Shown here one piece after another: positions 22,461 through 31,790 of a DNA stretch of 64,000 nt. The notes under the pieces were generated by a model. That model made no database searches. It was not told the origin of the DNA and saw only the letters and a list, made by a program, of their open reading frames with translations. Made by a program: the position numbers and the translations under genes. This DNA comes from Sorangium cellulosum So0157-2 (GTDB lineage: Bacteria > Myxococcota_A > Polyangia > Polyangiales > Polyangiaceae): assembly GCF_000418325.1 (NCBI RefSeq), contig NC_021658.1, forward strand, positions 8,632,001 through 8,696,000, given 5' to 3'. Every line of letters begins with the position of its first letter. Positions within the stretch are counted from its first letter, which is position 1.

Positions 22461-22915
22461 GATATTCTCCCCTGACCTGTGATGCCCGTCGAGAAAAGCG
22501 GGTGACGGAGCGCGGACGCGATGAGCGCTCCGCGCGCGATGAGCGCCAGCGGCGGAGACCGCGCTGGCGCGCGCGAATCTAGCCGGAGCTCCCCCAGCGC
22601 CGCAAGCGCCTGAGCGCGCTCTGCCGACGGGGGCAGGTCCCGCGGGCGGGGGCGGACGGCAGATCGCCTTCGGGCCCCATCTCGACCCACTGGTGGCACG
22701 CGGCCCTCGACCACGTGCCGTGTGCCACATGGCACGTGCCACGAGCCGCTCTGCGCACCGGGTTGCGAGCGCGCGTGCAGGTTCGACTCGCCGGCCATCT
22801 CACGCGCGCTGCTGAGGGCGCGCTCTCTGTGGCACGGCCGCTGCTTTGGCGGTGCGCTGCTGCGAAGGGCCGCTCTCACCCCGCAGCCAGCCTGCAGACC
22901 CAGAGAAGGAGACCT
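22461..22915. other. Divergent promoter region with a TGGCAC palindrome
   Basis: This 455-bp gap separates the asparagine-synthetase-like gene and the FG-GAP gene. It contains the perfect palindrome TGGCACGTGCCA (22730-22741) within a cluster of GTGCC/GGCAC motifs (22694-22741), a candidate shared operator. No clear -35/-10 pair and no credible ORF were found. Confidence 0.5.
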
Positions 22916-25900
22916 ATGCGTCATTGGTTAACATTGCTTGGATCCATCGTCCTGGTCGGCGTTCCAATCACCGCCGACGCGCAGAGCGATCTATGCAGAG
23001 GCGAAGCTCAGATCTTTGCCGTCTCGCGGTACCGCGACACCGAGGACCAACCGTCGATCTACGTGTACGACGGCGACCACAACTTCACCGTGCGCGGCGA
23101 CAACTACGGCGAGCCCCATTACGCCACGGCCATCACGTTCGCCAACATCGACGACGATGAGCACCTCGAGCTCATCGCGGGGCGCAACTGGCGCAACTGC
23201 GTGAACTGCAACGTCGTGCCGCGCCTGGTCATCTACGACGACAAAACCACCAACTTCAAGCAGATCGCGACCCTGGGGAACTGGGGCACGAGCAAGGGCG
23301 TCGAAGCCCTGGCAGCGGGCGATCTGGACGGTGACGGCGACGACGAGGTCGTCGTCGGAATGAACGAAAGCACCGATGCGCTGGCGGCCAGGGTGCTGGT
23401 CCTGGATGACTTCATCCATGACGGCGAGAACACCCGCTTCCAGACGATCCTCGAGCAGCGCTCGACCCCGGAATGGGGACCGGACTACTACGTGACGGGG
23501 CTCGACGTGCGCGACATCAACGGAGACGGTCGCGACGAGGTCGCCATCTCCAGGGACAGGCAGTGCGGCCTCGGGTGCAGCGGCATCGGGCGCCGCGTCG
23601 AGGTCGCGACCCTGGATGGCAGCAGCGGCGATCTCACCACCGTCTTCAGCGCGGGCGATGGCGTGTTCGGCGACGACCCCGTCGTGTTCGGGGTCAAGCT
23701 CCTCGACTTCGACGGCGACGGCAATGGGGATCTCGCGGCGATCGCCGGAGGAGATCACGGCGACCCGCGCGTGTTCGTCATCCCCGGCACGCACGACTTC
23801 TTCACGAGGGAGATCGCCTTCGGGGCTCCTTTCGACCCCGGCAGCGACAACTGGGACGGCGACCTCCAGGCGATCTCCATCAGCTCCGGGGACATGAACG
23901 GGGACGGAAGGGAAGAGCTGGTGGTCGGGCGGAGCGGGGGTGACCAGCGCTCGAAGCTCGTGATCTACAGCAAGAACGCCGACGGGAGCATCTCCGAGAC
24001 CGCCCGCGGCCAGGAGTGGGGCGAAGACGTCGGCGCGAGCGCGGTCGCCATCGCCGACACGGATCTGGATGGCCGGGGCGAGCTCCTGTTCGGCCGCACC
24101 GAGAGCCCGAACCCGAGGTGGGGCGTCTACGACGACCTGCTGACAGGCGTCGCCTACCGGAAAGGGGGGACCACCGACTGGGACGAGGACTACTACGTCA
24201 CCGACATCGCCGTCGGCGACAAGATGTGCGTCGTCCACGGCGATCCGCACCCCATCCCCGACTCGGTCGCGGACGCCAACGCCGAGTACGCCGACCGCGT
24301 GGAGCGCCTCTTGAAGGTGTGGATGCAAACATTCAAGGGCGATTTCACCAACATCGGGACCTGGGAAAACGCGGGGACCGCGAGCTTCCGCCGCATCGCC
24401 GCAGGGCTCGCGGCGCTCGTCCACCTGGACGAAGAGGACGAGCTCAGGCCGCCGGAGGACTTCCCGCAGATCGTCGAGAACTGGCTCGTCAACAACGCGC
24501 ATTATAGCGCTGACGTGGGATCGGAGGCGGACTTCGATTTCCATCTCATGAACGCGATTACGCTGCTGAACGCGTTCGGGAACACGCCCGCGGGCTCGCA
24601 GCCGCTGCTCACAGACAAGGCCGTCAACGCGCTCCTCTTGTACGCAAAGAGGACTCGGGCAGAGTGCGCCGACATGGGCCTGCCCCCCGAGGACGTTCTC
24701 TATAAGATTCGCTGCACCCCCTTCGTCCCTTACGCCGGAGACAAGGTGCGCAAACTGATATACGAGACCTTCTGGGTGAACGTCCCGGAGACCGAGAACC
24801 ACGTCCTGATGATCAACGCCTGGATCTACCTGGCGAACCAGTGGATCCGCAACAACCCACGACACGACCCGGAGCTCCAGGCCATTCACGACCTGAGCCC
24901 CGAGAAGTACGTCAACGACGGCACGGAGCTCGAGCAAGCGCTGCTCGCCATCATCGGCCGGGTCACGAAGAACGGCTACTTCGAGACCAACGCGCGGCCC
25001 TACCAGGGCTTCACGCTGCGCGCCTTGATGCAGCTCGCGAGCCATGCCGAAGGCGAGAAGGTGCGGACCGCCGCGCGCAACGCCCTCGATTACACCGCCG
25101 CCATGGTCGCCTTCCAGTCCTACCAAGGCAAGCGCTACGCGCCGATGCGGCGTCGCTGGGAGTACAACAACGTCCTGGAGCTGTACACCTCCGATTACCC
25201 GCCCATCATGTTCGGCATCCTGACGGGCGCGTACTCGTTCAATGATGATCCGGATTGTCCAGAAACCGCTCGCAACTGCATGTGGTGGAGCGGCGGAGAC
25301 CAGTACAGAGGGTTCGCCCTCGACGCCGTGCTCAGCGGCTACCAGGTGCCGGAGCTGATCCACCACTTCATGCTGAAGCCCGACAACGAGCAGCCCGGGT
25401 TCGGCGCGTACACGCGCGCCGCGGCGCGCTACTCCACGATGATGTACGAGATCCACGAGCCGGCGCGCTATCCGGCGCCCAACGTGATGGGCGACCCGGA
25501 CCTCGACGCCATCGCGCGTGACCTCGACTGGAACCCGTTGAGCGTGCCGAGCGAGCACGCGGGAGCCTTCGTCCTCCCTTACCGATACGAGCCCGCGGCC
25601 GAGCACTACTTCTCCACGAGCGACTTCCTGAACAGCTCGGGCGGCAGGTACCGGTACTTCAAGAACGCGGGACTGGGGCCCCTCGAAACGGAGATCGAGG
25701 ATGGGATGCCGGACAAGAAGCACGCGCACGACTTCCTCGCGAAGCCGAGCGTGCTGTTGCTCCCCGGCGATCAGGGCAACTGGGGTGTAACCGAGGCTCA
25801 GCGCGTCACGCCGATGATGAGAGGGAACGGCTACGGCTCGAACAACGGGCCCGTGTACAAGAACGTCACGCTGGGCTTCGATCCCCATGAAGATTGGCCG

Positions 25901-27916
25901 ACGTGGACTCCGGATGGCTGGGCCCCGAGCGACGTCGTCATGCTGGACAACGGGTCGAGGGCCAAGGTGATCACGAAGCCGGGCGGCGACCTCCACCTCG
26001 TCGTGGTCTCCTTCCCCGTCCTGCACGGCGGTCTGTGGGAGGTCGTCCCTGGTCACTGGGGCTCAGGCACCGCGGAGGCGGGCGTCCCGGCCGCGGAGGT
26101 CCTGAGCGCGGTCGTGTCCAGGAACGCCGGCCTGACGGCGCAGGGCGACATGCTCCCCTACCGGACGGTGGTGAGCAACGAGCGGCTCGACATCGGCTTC
26201 TCGGAGGAGGAGTCCCTGATGTGGATCGACAAGATCGGCGGCGACCCCGCGGGCGCGTTCGACCCGCGGGAGCCGCAGGAAATCATCGATTTCCCGCTGC
26301 TCTTGGTCCAGCAGATCGACGCCGACTACCAGTTCACGGAGGTCGAGTACGTGCGCGCCATGGGCGACGGGCTCGTCACGATCCGTAACCCGCACCTGAG
26401 CTCGACGTTGATCCTCGACTCGAGGGATCACCACAACCCGATCCGCACCGCTGTAGGGGACGCGGCCGTGGACCCCCCCAGCCAGATCCGGTTCGACGAG
26501 AGCTGGCTGCCCGCGCAGCCCGGCTCCGCCGCGCAGAACGGCGACGGCAGCGGCTTCACCATCACCCCGAACGGCGCTGGCAACGCCCGCATCGACCGCG
26601 AGTACCAGCGCACAGACACGAGCTGGACGCCGGGATCGGTGTCGTTCTCCGTCGCGGTCACCGGCAACCCGACCCGGAGCGCCCGGCTGAAGGTCACGCT
26701 GAGCGCCGCCTCGACGGGCACCGTCCAGCTCGGCTCGACCGTCGTGCTCGCCGATGTCCTCACCGCGGGCGAGACGGACGTGCTCTTCAACGTCCCCGCC
26801 GACGCCCTGGCGGCGCTCCAGCAGACGCAGGAGCCGGTCACGATCGCCATCGAGGTCGCGGGCGCCGCCGGCGCCACCGTGGACATCAAGTCGCTGCGGG
26901 CCACCACCTACCGCGCCACGCCGCGCGGACAGGCCAGGGTCGGCACCTGGGACGGGCTCTGGGCGACCACGGCCAGCACCTCGAAGAGCCCTGTCGCGAC
27001 CGTGGGCGAGACGTCGCAGCGGGTGTGCTCCGCGGGCTCCCGCACGCTCGAGAGCGACGCCTTCGTCCCGAAGAGCTTCACCTGGATCTCTCGCCACCTC
27101 GCGCTCGACGTCCGGATCCCCACCGGGCTGCCGAACCCGGCGTGGCAGGGCTCCCTCCAGCTCTACTACCATGATCGCCCCGAGGACACCGTCGCCCAGT
27201 TCGCCGGGCAGTTCGACCTGACCGGCTACCCGGCGGGCGAGTGGGTCACGGCGCACTTCACGCTCCCCGAGCCGATCTTCGCCGCCCTTCAGGAGAGCGA
27301 CCGCGGCTCCACCCTGCAGGTCTCGCTCGTGGCGGAAGCGGCGAACGGCGACTGCTTCCAGCTCGACAACGTGCGGTTCATGGGGGAGCTCCAGTGGAAC
27401 GGGTCGGCGAGCCCCGGCGTGGACGACGGGCCGTTCGTGCCGGTCACCACCGCCGAGCGCGTGCTCGGCTTCGAGACCGAGGACGCCTGGCACGTCGTGC
27501 AGGGGACCACGGAGAGCCTCGTCGAGTCGCCGACCGTCCCGGAGACGAACGCGCTGTCGGTCGCGGTCTCGAACTACACCGAGATCGAGAGCACGTCGTT
27601 CCCGACGAGCGAGCTCGCCGCGTTCGGGCCGACGCTGAAGCTCGACGTCGTGTCGCCGCCGCCGGTCAACCCCAGCTGGCCGGGCGATTCCACGATGTTC
27701 CTGGCGTGCATGGGCGCGAACATGTCGCACCAGGAGGTCGCGACGAACACCGTCCCGCTGCCGCAGGGCTCGGGCGCCCACGTCGTCAACTTCGTCGTGC
27801 CTCCGGCGGGCCTCGCGCTCCTCGCCCAGGACAACGAGTGCCAGCTCCGGCTCGTGCTCAACGCCCCCACCAACGCAGGCACCTACGTGCTCGACAACCT
27901 GCGCTTCGCCTTCTGA
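22916..27916 (+). CDS. Large secreted FG-GAP repeat protein, possible polysaccharide-active
   Basis: This 1,666-residue protein has a cleavable signal peptide (cleavage after ADA, about residue 22). Residues about 50-440 carry at least five calcium-binding FG-GAP/VCBS-type repeats (DLDGDGDDE, DINGDGRDE, DFDGDGNGD, DMNGDGREE). Residues about 450-900 are helix-rich with PETENHVLMINAW and WEYNNVLELYTSDYP, resembling the alpha/alpha barrels of polysaccharide lyases; that assignment is inferred. The remainder is beta-rich and ends in two or three jelly-roll-like units, each closing with a LDNLRF or LDNVRF strand. The ATG at 22916 has an AGAAGGAGA site. A hairpin follows the stop. No exact family is recognised. 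Confidence 0.78.
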   Translation: MRHWLTLLGSIVLVGVPITADAQSDLCRGEAQIFAVSRYRDTEDQPSIYVYDGDHNFTVRGDNYGEPHYATAITFANIDDDEHLELIAGRNWRNCVNCNVVPRLVIYDDKTTNFKQIATLGNWGTSKGVEALAAGDLDGDGDDEVVVGMNESTDALAARVLVLDDFIHDGENTRFQTILEQRSTPEWGPDYYVTGLDVRDINGDGRDEVAISRDRQCGLGCSGIGRRVEVATLDGSSGDLTTVFSAGDGVFGDDPVVFGVKLLDFDGDGNGDLAAIAGGDHGDPRVFVIPGTHDFFTREIAFGAPFDPGSDNWDGDLQAISISSGDMNGDGREELVVGRSGGDQRSKLVIYSKNADGSISETARGQEWGEDVGASAVAIADTDLDGRGELLFGRTESPNPRWGVYDDLLTGVAYRKGGTTDWDEDYYVTDIAVGDKMCVVHGDPHPIPDSVADANAEYADRVERLLKVWMQTFKGDFTNIGTWENAGTASFRRIAAGLAALVHLDEEDELRPPEDFPQIVENWLVNNAHYSADVGSEADFDFHLMNAITLLNAFGNTPAGSQPLLTDKAVNALLLYAKRTRAECADMGLPPEDVLYKIRCTPFVPYAGDKVRKLIYETFWVNVPETENHVLMINAWIYLANQWIRNNPRHDPELQAIHDLSPEKYVNDGTELEQALLAIIGRVTKNGYFETNARPYQGFTLRALMQLASHAEGEKVRTAARNALDYTAAMVAFQSYQGKRYAPMRRRWEYNNVLELYTSDYPPIMFGILTGAYSFNDDPDCPETARNCMWWSGGDQYRGFALDAVLSGYQVPELIHHFMLKPDNEQPGFGAYTRAAARYSTMMYEIHEPARYPAPNVMGDPDLDAIARDLDWNPLSVPSEHAGAFVLPYRYEPAAEHYFSTSDFLNSSGGRYRYFKNAGLGPLETEIEDGMPDKKHAHDFLAKPSVLLLPGDQGNWGVTEAQRVTPMMRGNGYGSNNGPVYKNVTLGFDPHEDWPTWTPDGWAPSDVVMLDNGSRAKVITKPGGDLHLVVVSFPVLHGGLWEVVPGHWGSGTAEAGVPAAEVLSAVVSRNAGLTAQGDMLPYRTVVSNERLDIGFSEEESLMWIDKIGGDPAGAFDPREPQEIIDFPLLLVQQIDADYQFTEVEYVRAMGDGLVTIRNPHLSSTLILDSRDHHNPIRTAVGDAAVDPPSQIRFDESWLPAQPGSAAQNGDGSGFTITPNGAGNARIDREYQRTDTSWTPGSVSFSVAVTGNPTRSARLKVTLSAASTGTVQLGSTVVLADVLTAGETDVLFNVPADALAALQQTQEPVTIAIEVAGAAGATVDIKSLRATTYRATPRGQARVGTWDGLWATTASTSKSPVATVGETSQRVCSAGSRTLESDAFVPKSFTWISRHLALDVRIPTGLPNPAWQGSLQLYYHDRPEDTVAQFAGQFDLTGYPAGEWVTAHFTLPEPIFAALQESDRGSTLQVSLVAEAANGDCFQLDNVRFMGELQWNGSASPGVDDGPFVPVTTAERVLGFETEDAWHVVQGTTESLVESPTVPETNALSVAVSNYTEIESTSFPTSELAAFGPTLKLDVVSPPPVNPSWPGDSTMFLACMGANMSHQEVATNTVPLPQGSGAHVVNFVVPPAGLALLAQDNECQLRLVLNAPTNAGTYVLDNLRFAF

Positions 27917-27929
27917 CACCACCGCCCCG

Positions 27930-27957
27930 CAGGGCCGCGCGACCCCGCGCGGCCCTG
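27930..27957 (+). terminator. Hairpin after the FG-GAP gene
   Basis: Perfect 11-bp arms CAGGGCCGCGC and GCGCGGCCCTG surround the loop GACCCC, 14 bp after the stop. There is no T-run, as is common in such GC-rich genomes. Confidence 0.6.
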
Positions 27958-28072
27958 CCGGCCTCGCGCGCTGGCCGGCGACGCCATCCCCACGTGTCAT
28001 TCACCTGGAGTTACCAGCGCGTCAGCGTGCTGCGGCTGGCCGGCGACGCTGTCGGCTGATCCCGACGGCGCC

Positions 28073-29632
28073 TTACCCCCTCACGGTCCCAACCACCGCG
28101 ACGGCGAGAAGCGCCGCCAGACAGAGCGCCAGCACCCCGACCACGACGATCCCCCAGCGCTTCCGCGAAGACATCGCGCGCGCTGTCATCACGCCGGCGC
28201 CACCCCTCGCCTCCTTCCAGGGCTCCGTCCTCGCCAATCGCTCGCCTGCCGCCGTGCCCGCCAGGACCGCGGCCGCCCCGTGCCACTTCTCCGTGCTCGC
28301 CAGCGTGCCCTCCCCTGGCCCAGCCGCGGCGGCCCCTTCCCACCGCTCCGTGCTCGCCAGCGGGCTCTTCCCCGCCTCGCCCGCCGCCGCCGCCCCGGCT
28401 CCCTCCCCCGCCGTCTCGACGCCCGCTGCCCCGCCCTCCGCCGGCAGCGCCGGCGAACGCGGCCGCTCCCCGGCCGCATCGCCTCCGGTTCCGGTCCCCT
28501 TCCCCGCGCTCGCCCCGCTCAGCCCCCATGCCGGCTCCACCCTGAACCGCTGCGCCATCGCCAGCCTGCTCCGCGCATCCGCGCCCGCCGCCGCGCCGCC
28601 CGCCGCTCCCCCCACCGGCAGCGCCGCCACCCGTGGATCCGCCTTCGCCCCTTTCTCCCCCCGACCCGTCCCCCCGCGCTCGCGGATCGCCCGCTCCCGC
28701 GCCGCGTCCCCCGCCTCGCTCAGCAGCTGCCGCGCGCTCGCGTCCTCCAGCGCCCGCTCCGCCGGCACCACCGCCCGCGCCACCTCGCGCAGCGCCGCCG
28801 CGAGCTCCGCCGCCCGCGCGAACCGCTCCTCCGGCCGCTTCGCGAGGCACGCGGCCACCGCCCGCCACAGCGCCTCCGGGCACGACGGCAGCACCTCCGG
28901 CAAGGGCGTCGCCGGGAGGTGCACGTGCGCCGCCAGGATCTCGGTCTCCCCGATCCCCGACGCCTCGTCGAGCACCGCATACGGGTGCGCCCCCGCCAGC
29001 ATCTCGTAGATCACCACGCCGAGCGCATACAGGTCCGCGCGCCCGTCCACGGCGCGCCCGGCGATCTGCTCGGGCGCCATGTAACGTGACGTCCCGACCA
29101 CGCTCCCCTGCCGCGTCAGCCCGGGGACGCGCGCGTCCTTCGCCACGCCGAAGTCGAGCAGCCGCGCGCGCACGCCGTCGCTGACCAGGATGTTCTCGGG
29201 CTTCACATCGCGGTGCACGAGCTCGGCCTCGTGCGCCGTCGAGAGCGCGTCCGCGATCTGGATGGCGTAGTGGAGCGCGCGGACCGGCTCGAGCCGCGCG
29301 CCGTTGGCGAGCATCTGCCGCAGCGGGACGCCGGAGACGCGCTCCATCACCATGAAGAGGCGCCCGTCCGCCGCCCTGCCGGCGTCGTACAGCCGCACGA
29401 GGTTCGGGTGCGCGACCCGCGCGGCGAGCCTCGTCTCCCGCAGGAAGCGCTCCGCGTAGCGCGCCTCCGCCGCGAGCCCGCGGTGGATGATCTTGATCGC
29501 GACCGGCCGCTCCAGCGCCGTGTCGAGCGCGGCCCAGACCTCGCCCATCCCGCCGCGCCCGAGGAGGCGGTCGATCAGGAAGCGCCCCTGGAAGAGCGCC
29601 CCGGGGGCGGGCAGCTCATCGGCGCTCGCCAC
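28073..29632 (-). CDS. Membrane-anchored eukaryotic-like Ser/Thr protein kinase
   Basis: The 519-residue product is a Hanks-type kinase. It has the Gly loop LGRGGMGEVW, the ATP-binding Lys in VAIKII (about 47), HRDVKPEN (about 139), DFG (about 159) and MAPEQIAG, followed by an Ala-rich linker. The final 24 residues form a transmembrane helix with only a few residues beyond, so the kinase is cytoplasmic and tail-anchored, unlike PASTA kinases. Just before the helix lies a threefold LAxTExW motif, possibly autophosphorylation or FHA-docking sites. The GTG at 29632 is chosen because it starts 15 residues before the kinase core; upstream sequence is basic and unconserved. It is divergent from a small ORF and a sigma factor. 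Confidence 0.9.
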   Translation of the reverse strand: MASADELPAPGALFQGRFLIDRLLGRGGMGEVWAALDTALERPVAIKIIHRGLAAEARYAERFLRETRLAARVAHPNLVRLYDAGRAADGRLFMVMERVSGVPLRQMLANGARLEPVRALHYAIQIADALSTAHEAELVHRDVKPENILVSDGVRARLLDFGVAKDARVPGLTRQGSVVGTSRYMAPEQIAGRAVDGRADLYALGVVIYEMLAGAHPYAVLDEASGIGETEILAAHVHLPATPLPEVLPSCPEALWRAVAACLAKRPEERFARAAELAAALREVARAVVPAERALEDASARQLLSEAGDAARERAIRERGGTGRGEKGAKADPRVAALPVGGAAGGAAAGADARSRLAMAQRFRVEPAWGLSGASAGKGTGTGGDAAGERPRSPALPAEGGAAGVETAGEGAGAAAAGEAGKSPLASTERWEGAAAAGPGEGTLASTEKWHGAAAVLAGTAAGERLARTEPWKEARGGAGVMTARAMSSRKRWGIVVVGVLALCLAALLAVAVVGTVRG

Positions 29633-29792
29633 CCCGCGACACCCCACCTCGCAGCGCGCCACGCCGCAACGCCCCGGCCATCTCGCTTCTCTATCCTTGT
29701 TGACCTCCGCCGGGAAAGGTAGCTTCGAGGGAAGAAATCGCGCCTCCGGCCGGCGCACGCAGCGCCGGCGAGCGGCGCGAGGCACCTGTCTC
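29633..29792. promoter_or_regulatory. Divergent promoter region, kinase versus sigma operon
   Basis: This 160-bp gap separates the two start codons. A TTGACC at about 29700 is followed 14 bp later by TAGCTT, a weak candidate promoter for the + strand operon. No operator is evident. Confidence 0.35.
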
Positions 29793-30086
29793 ATGTCGAG
29801 CCCGCGCCCCGACGACGACGGCGATCCGATCCTCGAGGCCCGCGTCGCGCGCGCCGTCGCGCCCTACGCCGATCTCCTGCCCGCGGAGGATCTCGAAGCG
29901 CTGCGCGCGCTGACCGCGCGGTTCCTCGCGACGCACCCGGTCGCCGCCCCGCTCGTCGACCGGCTCCGCCCGCGCACGCCGCCCGCGTCGAGCGGCGAGG
30001 TCGACAGGCGCGACCCCACGGCGCTGGCCGAGGCGGCGCTGCGGCTCGCGGAGAAGGCGAGCGCCGCCCGAGGGCGCCCCCGATGA
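29793..30086 (+). CDS. Small acidic/basic helical protein upstream of sigma factor
   Basis: The 97-residue protein is mostly predicted helix (ILEARVARAVAPYADLLP, DLEALRALTARFLATHP) and ends in a basic tail. No family is recognised and there is no signal or membrane segment. Its stop overlaps the start of the sigma-factor gene by four bases (ATGA), so the two are co-translated. A role as regulator or cofactor of that sigma factor is plausible but inferred. Confidence 0.65.
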   Translation: MSSPRPDDDGDPILEARVARAVAPYADLLPAEDLEALRALTARFLATHPVAAPLVDRLRPRTPPASSGEVDRRDPTALAEAALRLAEKASAARGRPR

Positions 30087-30817
30087 GCCACGGCGACCGG
30101 GCGGCGAGGCCGCTGAGCGCCGACCAGCAGGCGCTCGTCGCGAAGGCCGTGCCGCTCGCCGAGCAGCTCTGCGACCACTTCCTCCGGCGCACGGGGGCGC
30201 GCTACGTGGCCGACGACCTCCGCTCGGCCGCGTTCCAGGCGCTGCACGAGGCCGCGCTCGGCTACGACCCCGCCCGCGGCGTCCCCTTCCCGGCCTACGC
30301 ATGGCGGCGCATCGACGGCGCGCTCTCGGATGCGCTGCGGCAGGAGTCGAAGCACTGGCGCGCCGCCCGGGACGACGCGTACGACGCCGCCGAGGCGGTG
30401 CACGACGCGAGCGACGTCCTCGCCGACGGCGACGCCGAGACGGCCGCGCAGGTCGACGGGATGGCCGACGAGGTCGCCGCCGCCGCGGTGCTCGGCCTGG
30501 CGGGCCGCGCGCTCAGGGCGCCGGGCGAGGAGGGCGAGCGGCTCCGCGCCACGTACGGCCGCGCGATCCGCGCGGCGGAGGCCGCGCTGTCGGGGCTCAA
30601 GGACGAGGAGCGGCGGGTCCTCGTGCTCCACCATGTCGAGGCGCGGACCTGGCAGGCGATCGGCGCGGCGCTCGGCTGCTCGGAGCGGACCGCGAAGCGG
30701 CGCGGGGCGGAGGCGCGGAAGCGGTTCGCCGAGGCGCTGCGGGCGGAGCGGGAGGGCGCGCTGGACGGCGCGAGCGCGAGGGATGGGGTGGGGATCGGCG
30801 GCGCGACGTCGGGATGA
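30083..30817 (+). CDS. Sigma-70-family RNA polymerase sigma factor
   Basis: The 244-residue protein has sigma region 2 (about residues 43-88, with GYDPARGVPFPAYAWRRIDGA), which recognises the -10 element, and region 4 (about 167-215, WQAIGAALGCSERTAKRRG) with a helix-turn-helix for the -35. The two are joined by a long acidic linker in place of region 3. It is an alternative sigma factor, probably linked to the adjacent kinase. It overlaps the upstream small gene by ATGA. Confidence 0.85.
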   Translation: MSHGDRAARPLSADQQALVAKAVPLAEQLCDHFLRRTGARYVADDLRSAAFQALHEAALGYDPARGVPFPAYAWRRIDGALSDALRQESKHWRAARDDAYDAAEAVHDASDVLADGDAETAAQVDGMADEVAAAAVLGLAGRALRAPGEEGERLRATYGRAIRAAEAALSGLKDEERRVLVLHHVEARTWQAIGAALGCSERTAKRRGAEARKRFAEALRAEREGALDGASARDGVGIGGATSG

Positions 30818-30884
30818 GCTCCGGAGCGCCCGCGGCGGCTCGGTGGCCCGCCGCTCCTGCTATGCTGAAGCCGTCGAGGAGACC

Positions 30885-31133
30885 ATGACGGACCAGAGCC
30901 TGCTCGAACGCATCACCGCCCAGGCCGAGATCATGGACGGAAAGCCCGTGGTGCGCGGCACTCGCCTCACAGTACCGTTCCTCTTGGGTTTGCTCGCCCA
31001 CGGCGCCACCGTGGACGAGATCCTCGAGGAATACGAGGGCCTGACCCGCGAAGACATTCAGGCCTGCCTGCTCTTTGCCAGCCGCTCCCTGGAGCAGACG
31101 TCGTTCCTGCCGAGCGTGCGGGAAGCGATCTGA
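30885..31133 (+). CDS. DUF433 antitoxin
   Basis: The 82-residue product is a DUF433 protein, a short winged-helix-like domain with the characteristic MDGKPVVRGTRLTVPFLLGL and DEILEEYEGLTREDIQACLLFA. DUF433 proteins are antitoxins that bind DNA and neutralise a PIN-like DUF5615 toxin. The gene is adjacent to exactly such a toxin with no gap. The ATG at 30885 has a GAGGAG site. Confidence 0.92.
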   Translation: MTDQSLLERITAQAEIMDGKPVVRGTRLTVPFLLGLLAHGATVDEILEEYEGLTREDIQACLLFASRSLEQTSFLPSVREAI

Positions 31134-31484
31134 GTGCGGTTCCTCGTCGATGAGTGCACCGGACCGCGCGTAGCGAGCTGGCTGCGCGACCAGCAGCACG
31201 ACGTCTTCTCGGTGTACGAAGGAGCCCGCGGCCTGGACGACGCCAGCGTGCTTGCAATGGCTGTCCGTGAGAACCGGATCCTGATCACCAACGACACGGA
31301 CTTCGGGGAGCGCGTGTTCCGCTCCCGCCAGCCGCATCGCGGCGTCGTCTTGCTTCGGCTCGCAGACGAGCGCAGCGCCAGCAAGATCGCCGCCTTGCAG
31401 CGCCTCCTGGCACAGCATGCTCCCGAGCTGGCCGGCGCGTTCGTCGTGGTGGGGGAGGCATCGATCCGCATCGTCCGCCCGTAA
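31134..31484 (+). CDS. DUF5615 PIN-like toxin
   Basis: This 116-residue protein is a DUF5615 (PIN-like) RNase toxin. The acidic active-site residues are visible in FLVDECTGP near the start and in ILITNDTDFGERV (about residues 48-60). The start is a GTG directly after the antitoxin TGA, giving coupled translation. Together they form a type II toxin-antitoxin module. Confidence 0.92.
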   Translation: MRFLVDECTGPRVASWLRDQQHDVFSVYEGARGLDDASVLAMAVRENRILITNDTDFGERVFRSRQPHRGVVLLRLADERSASKIAALQRLLAQHAPELAGAFVVVGEASIRIVRP

Positions 31485-31539
31485 CGTCGCTCAAGCGGCT
31501 CCCTGTGGGGGTAGCTCGTCGCGGGCCGGAATCCGAAGC

Positions 31540-31751
31540 GCTTCGCCGCCGCCCTGCCCGCAGGTGGAATGCATGCAGGGCGGCGCGCTCGATCCGTTTC
31601 AGGCGGGGCGCTCGGTCACCCCCTCCGGGCCCGCCGTCCCCCCCGGCTCCTCCCCGCCGCCGCTCTCGCCGCTCTCCCCGCCCTCGTCCCCTTCGCCGCC
31701 CCTCGGCACCTCCTTCCGCGACCGGCCCACGTTCGGCCGGCCCGCCGCGAG
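31540..31751. repeat. 212-bp direct repeat, left copy
   Basis: This stretch is over 90% identical by eye to 32504-32715, offset 964 bp. It carries the 3' end of a gene on the minus strand (the frame encoding GRPNVGRSRKEVPRGGEGDE, stop at 31599), so it is a truncated gene copy. The two copies flank the nucleotidyltransferase pair. Confidence 0.8.
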
Positions 31752-31790
31752 CTCTTCGCACGCTGTGCGCGCGTGAGGTACGCTCGGGGC

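Noticed and set aside
20643..22475. 610-residue + strand frame opposite the AsnB-like gene
   Set aside because: It is a GC shadow; the minus frame has the LDGNFSA strand, the PP-loop and a good ribosome site.
27970..28049. 15-bp direct repeat GCTGGCCGGCGACGC at 27970 and 28035
   Set aside because: Short GC-rich repeats of this size are expected by chance in such sequence and bound no element.
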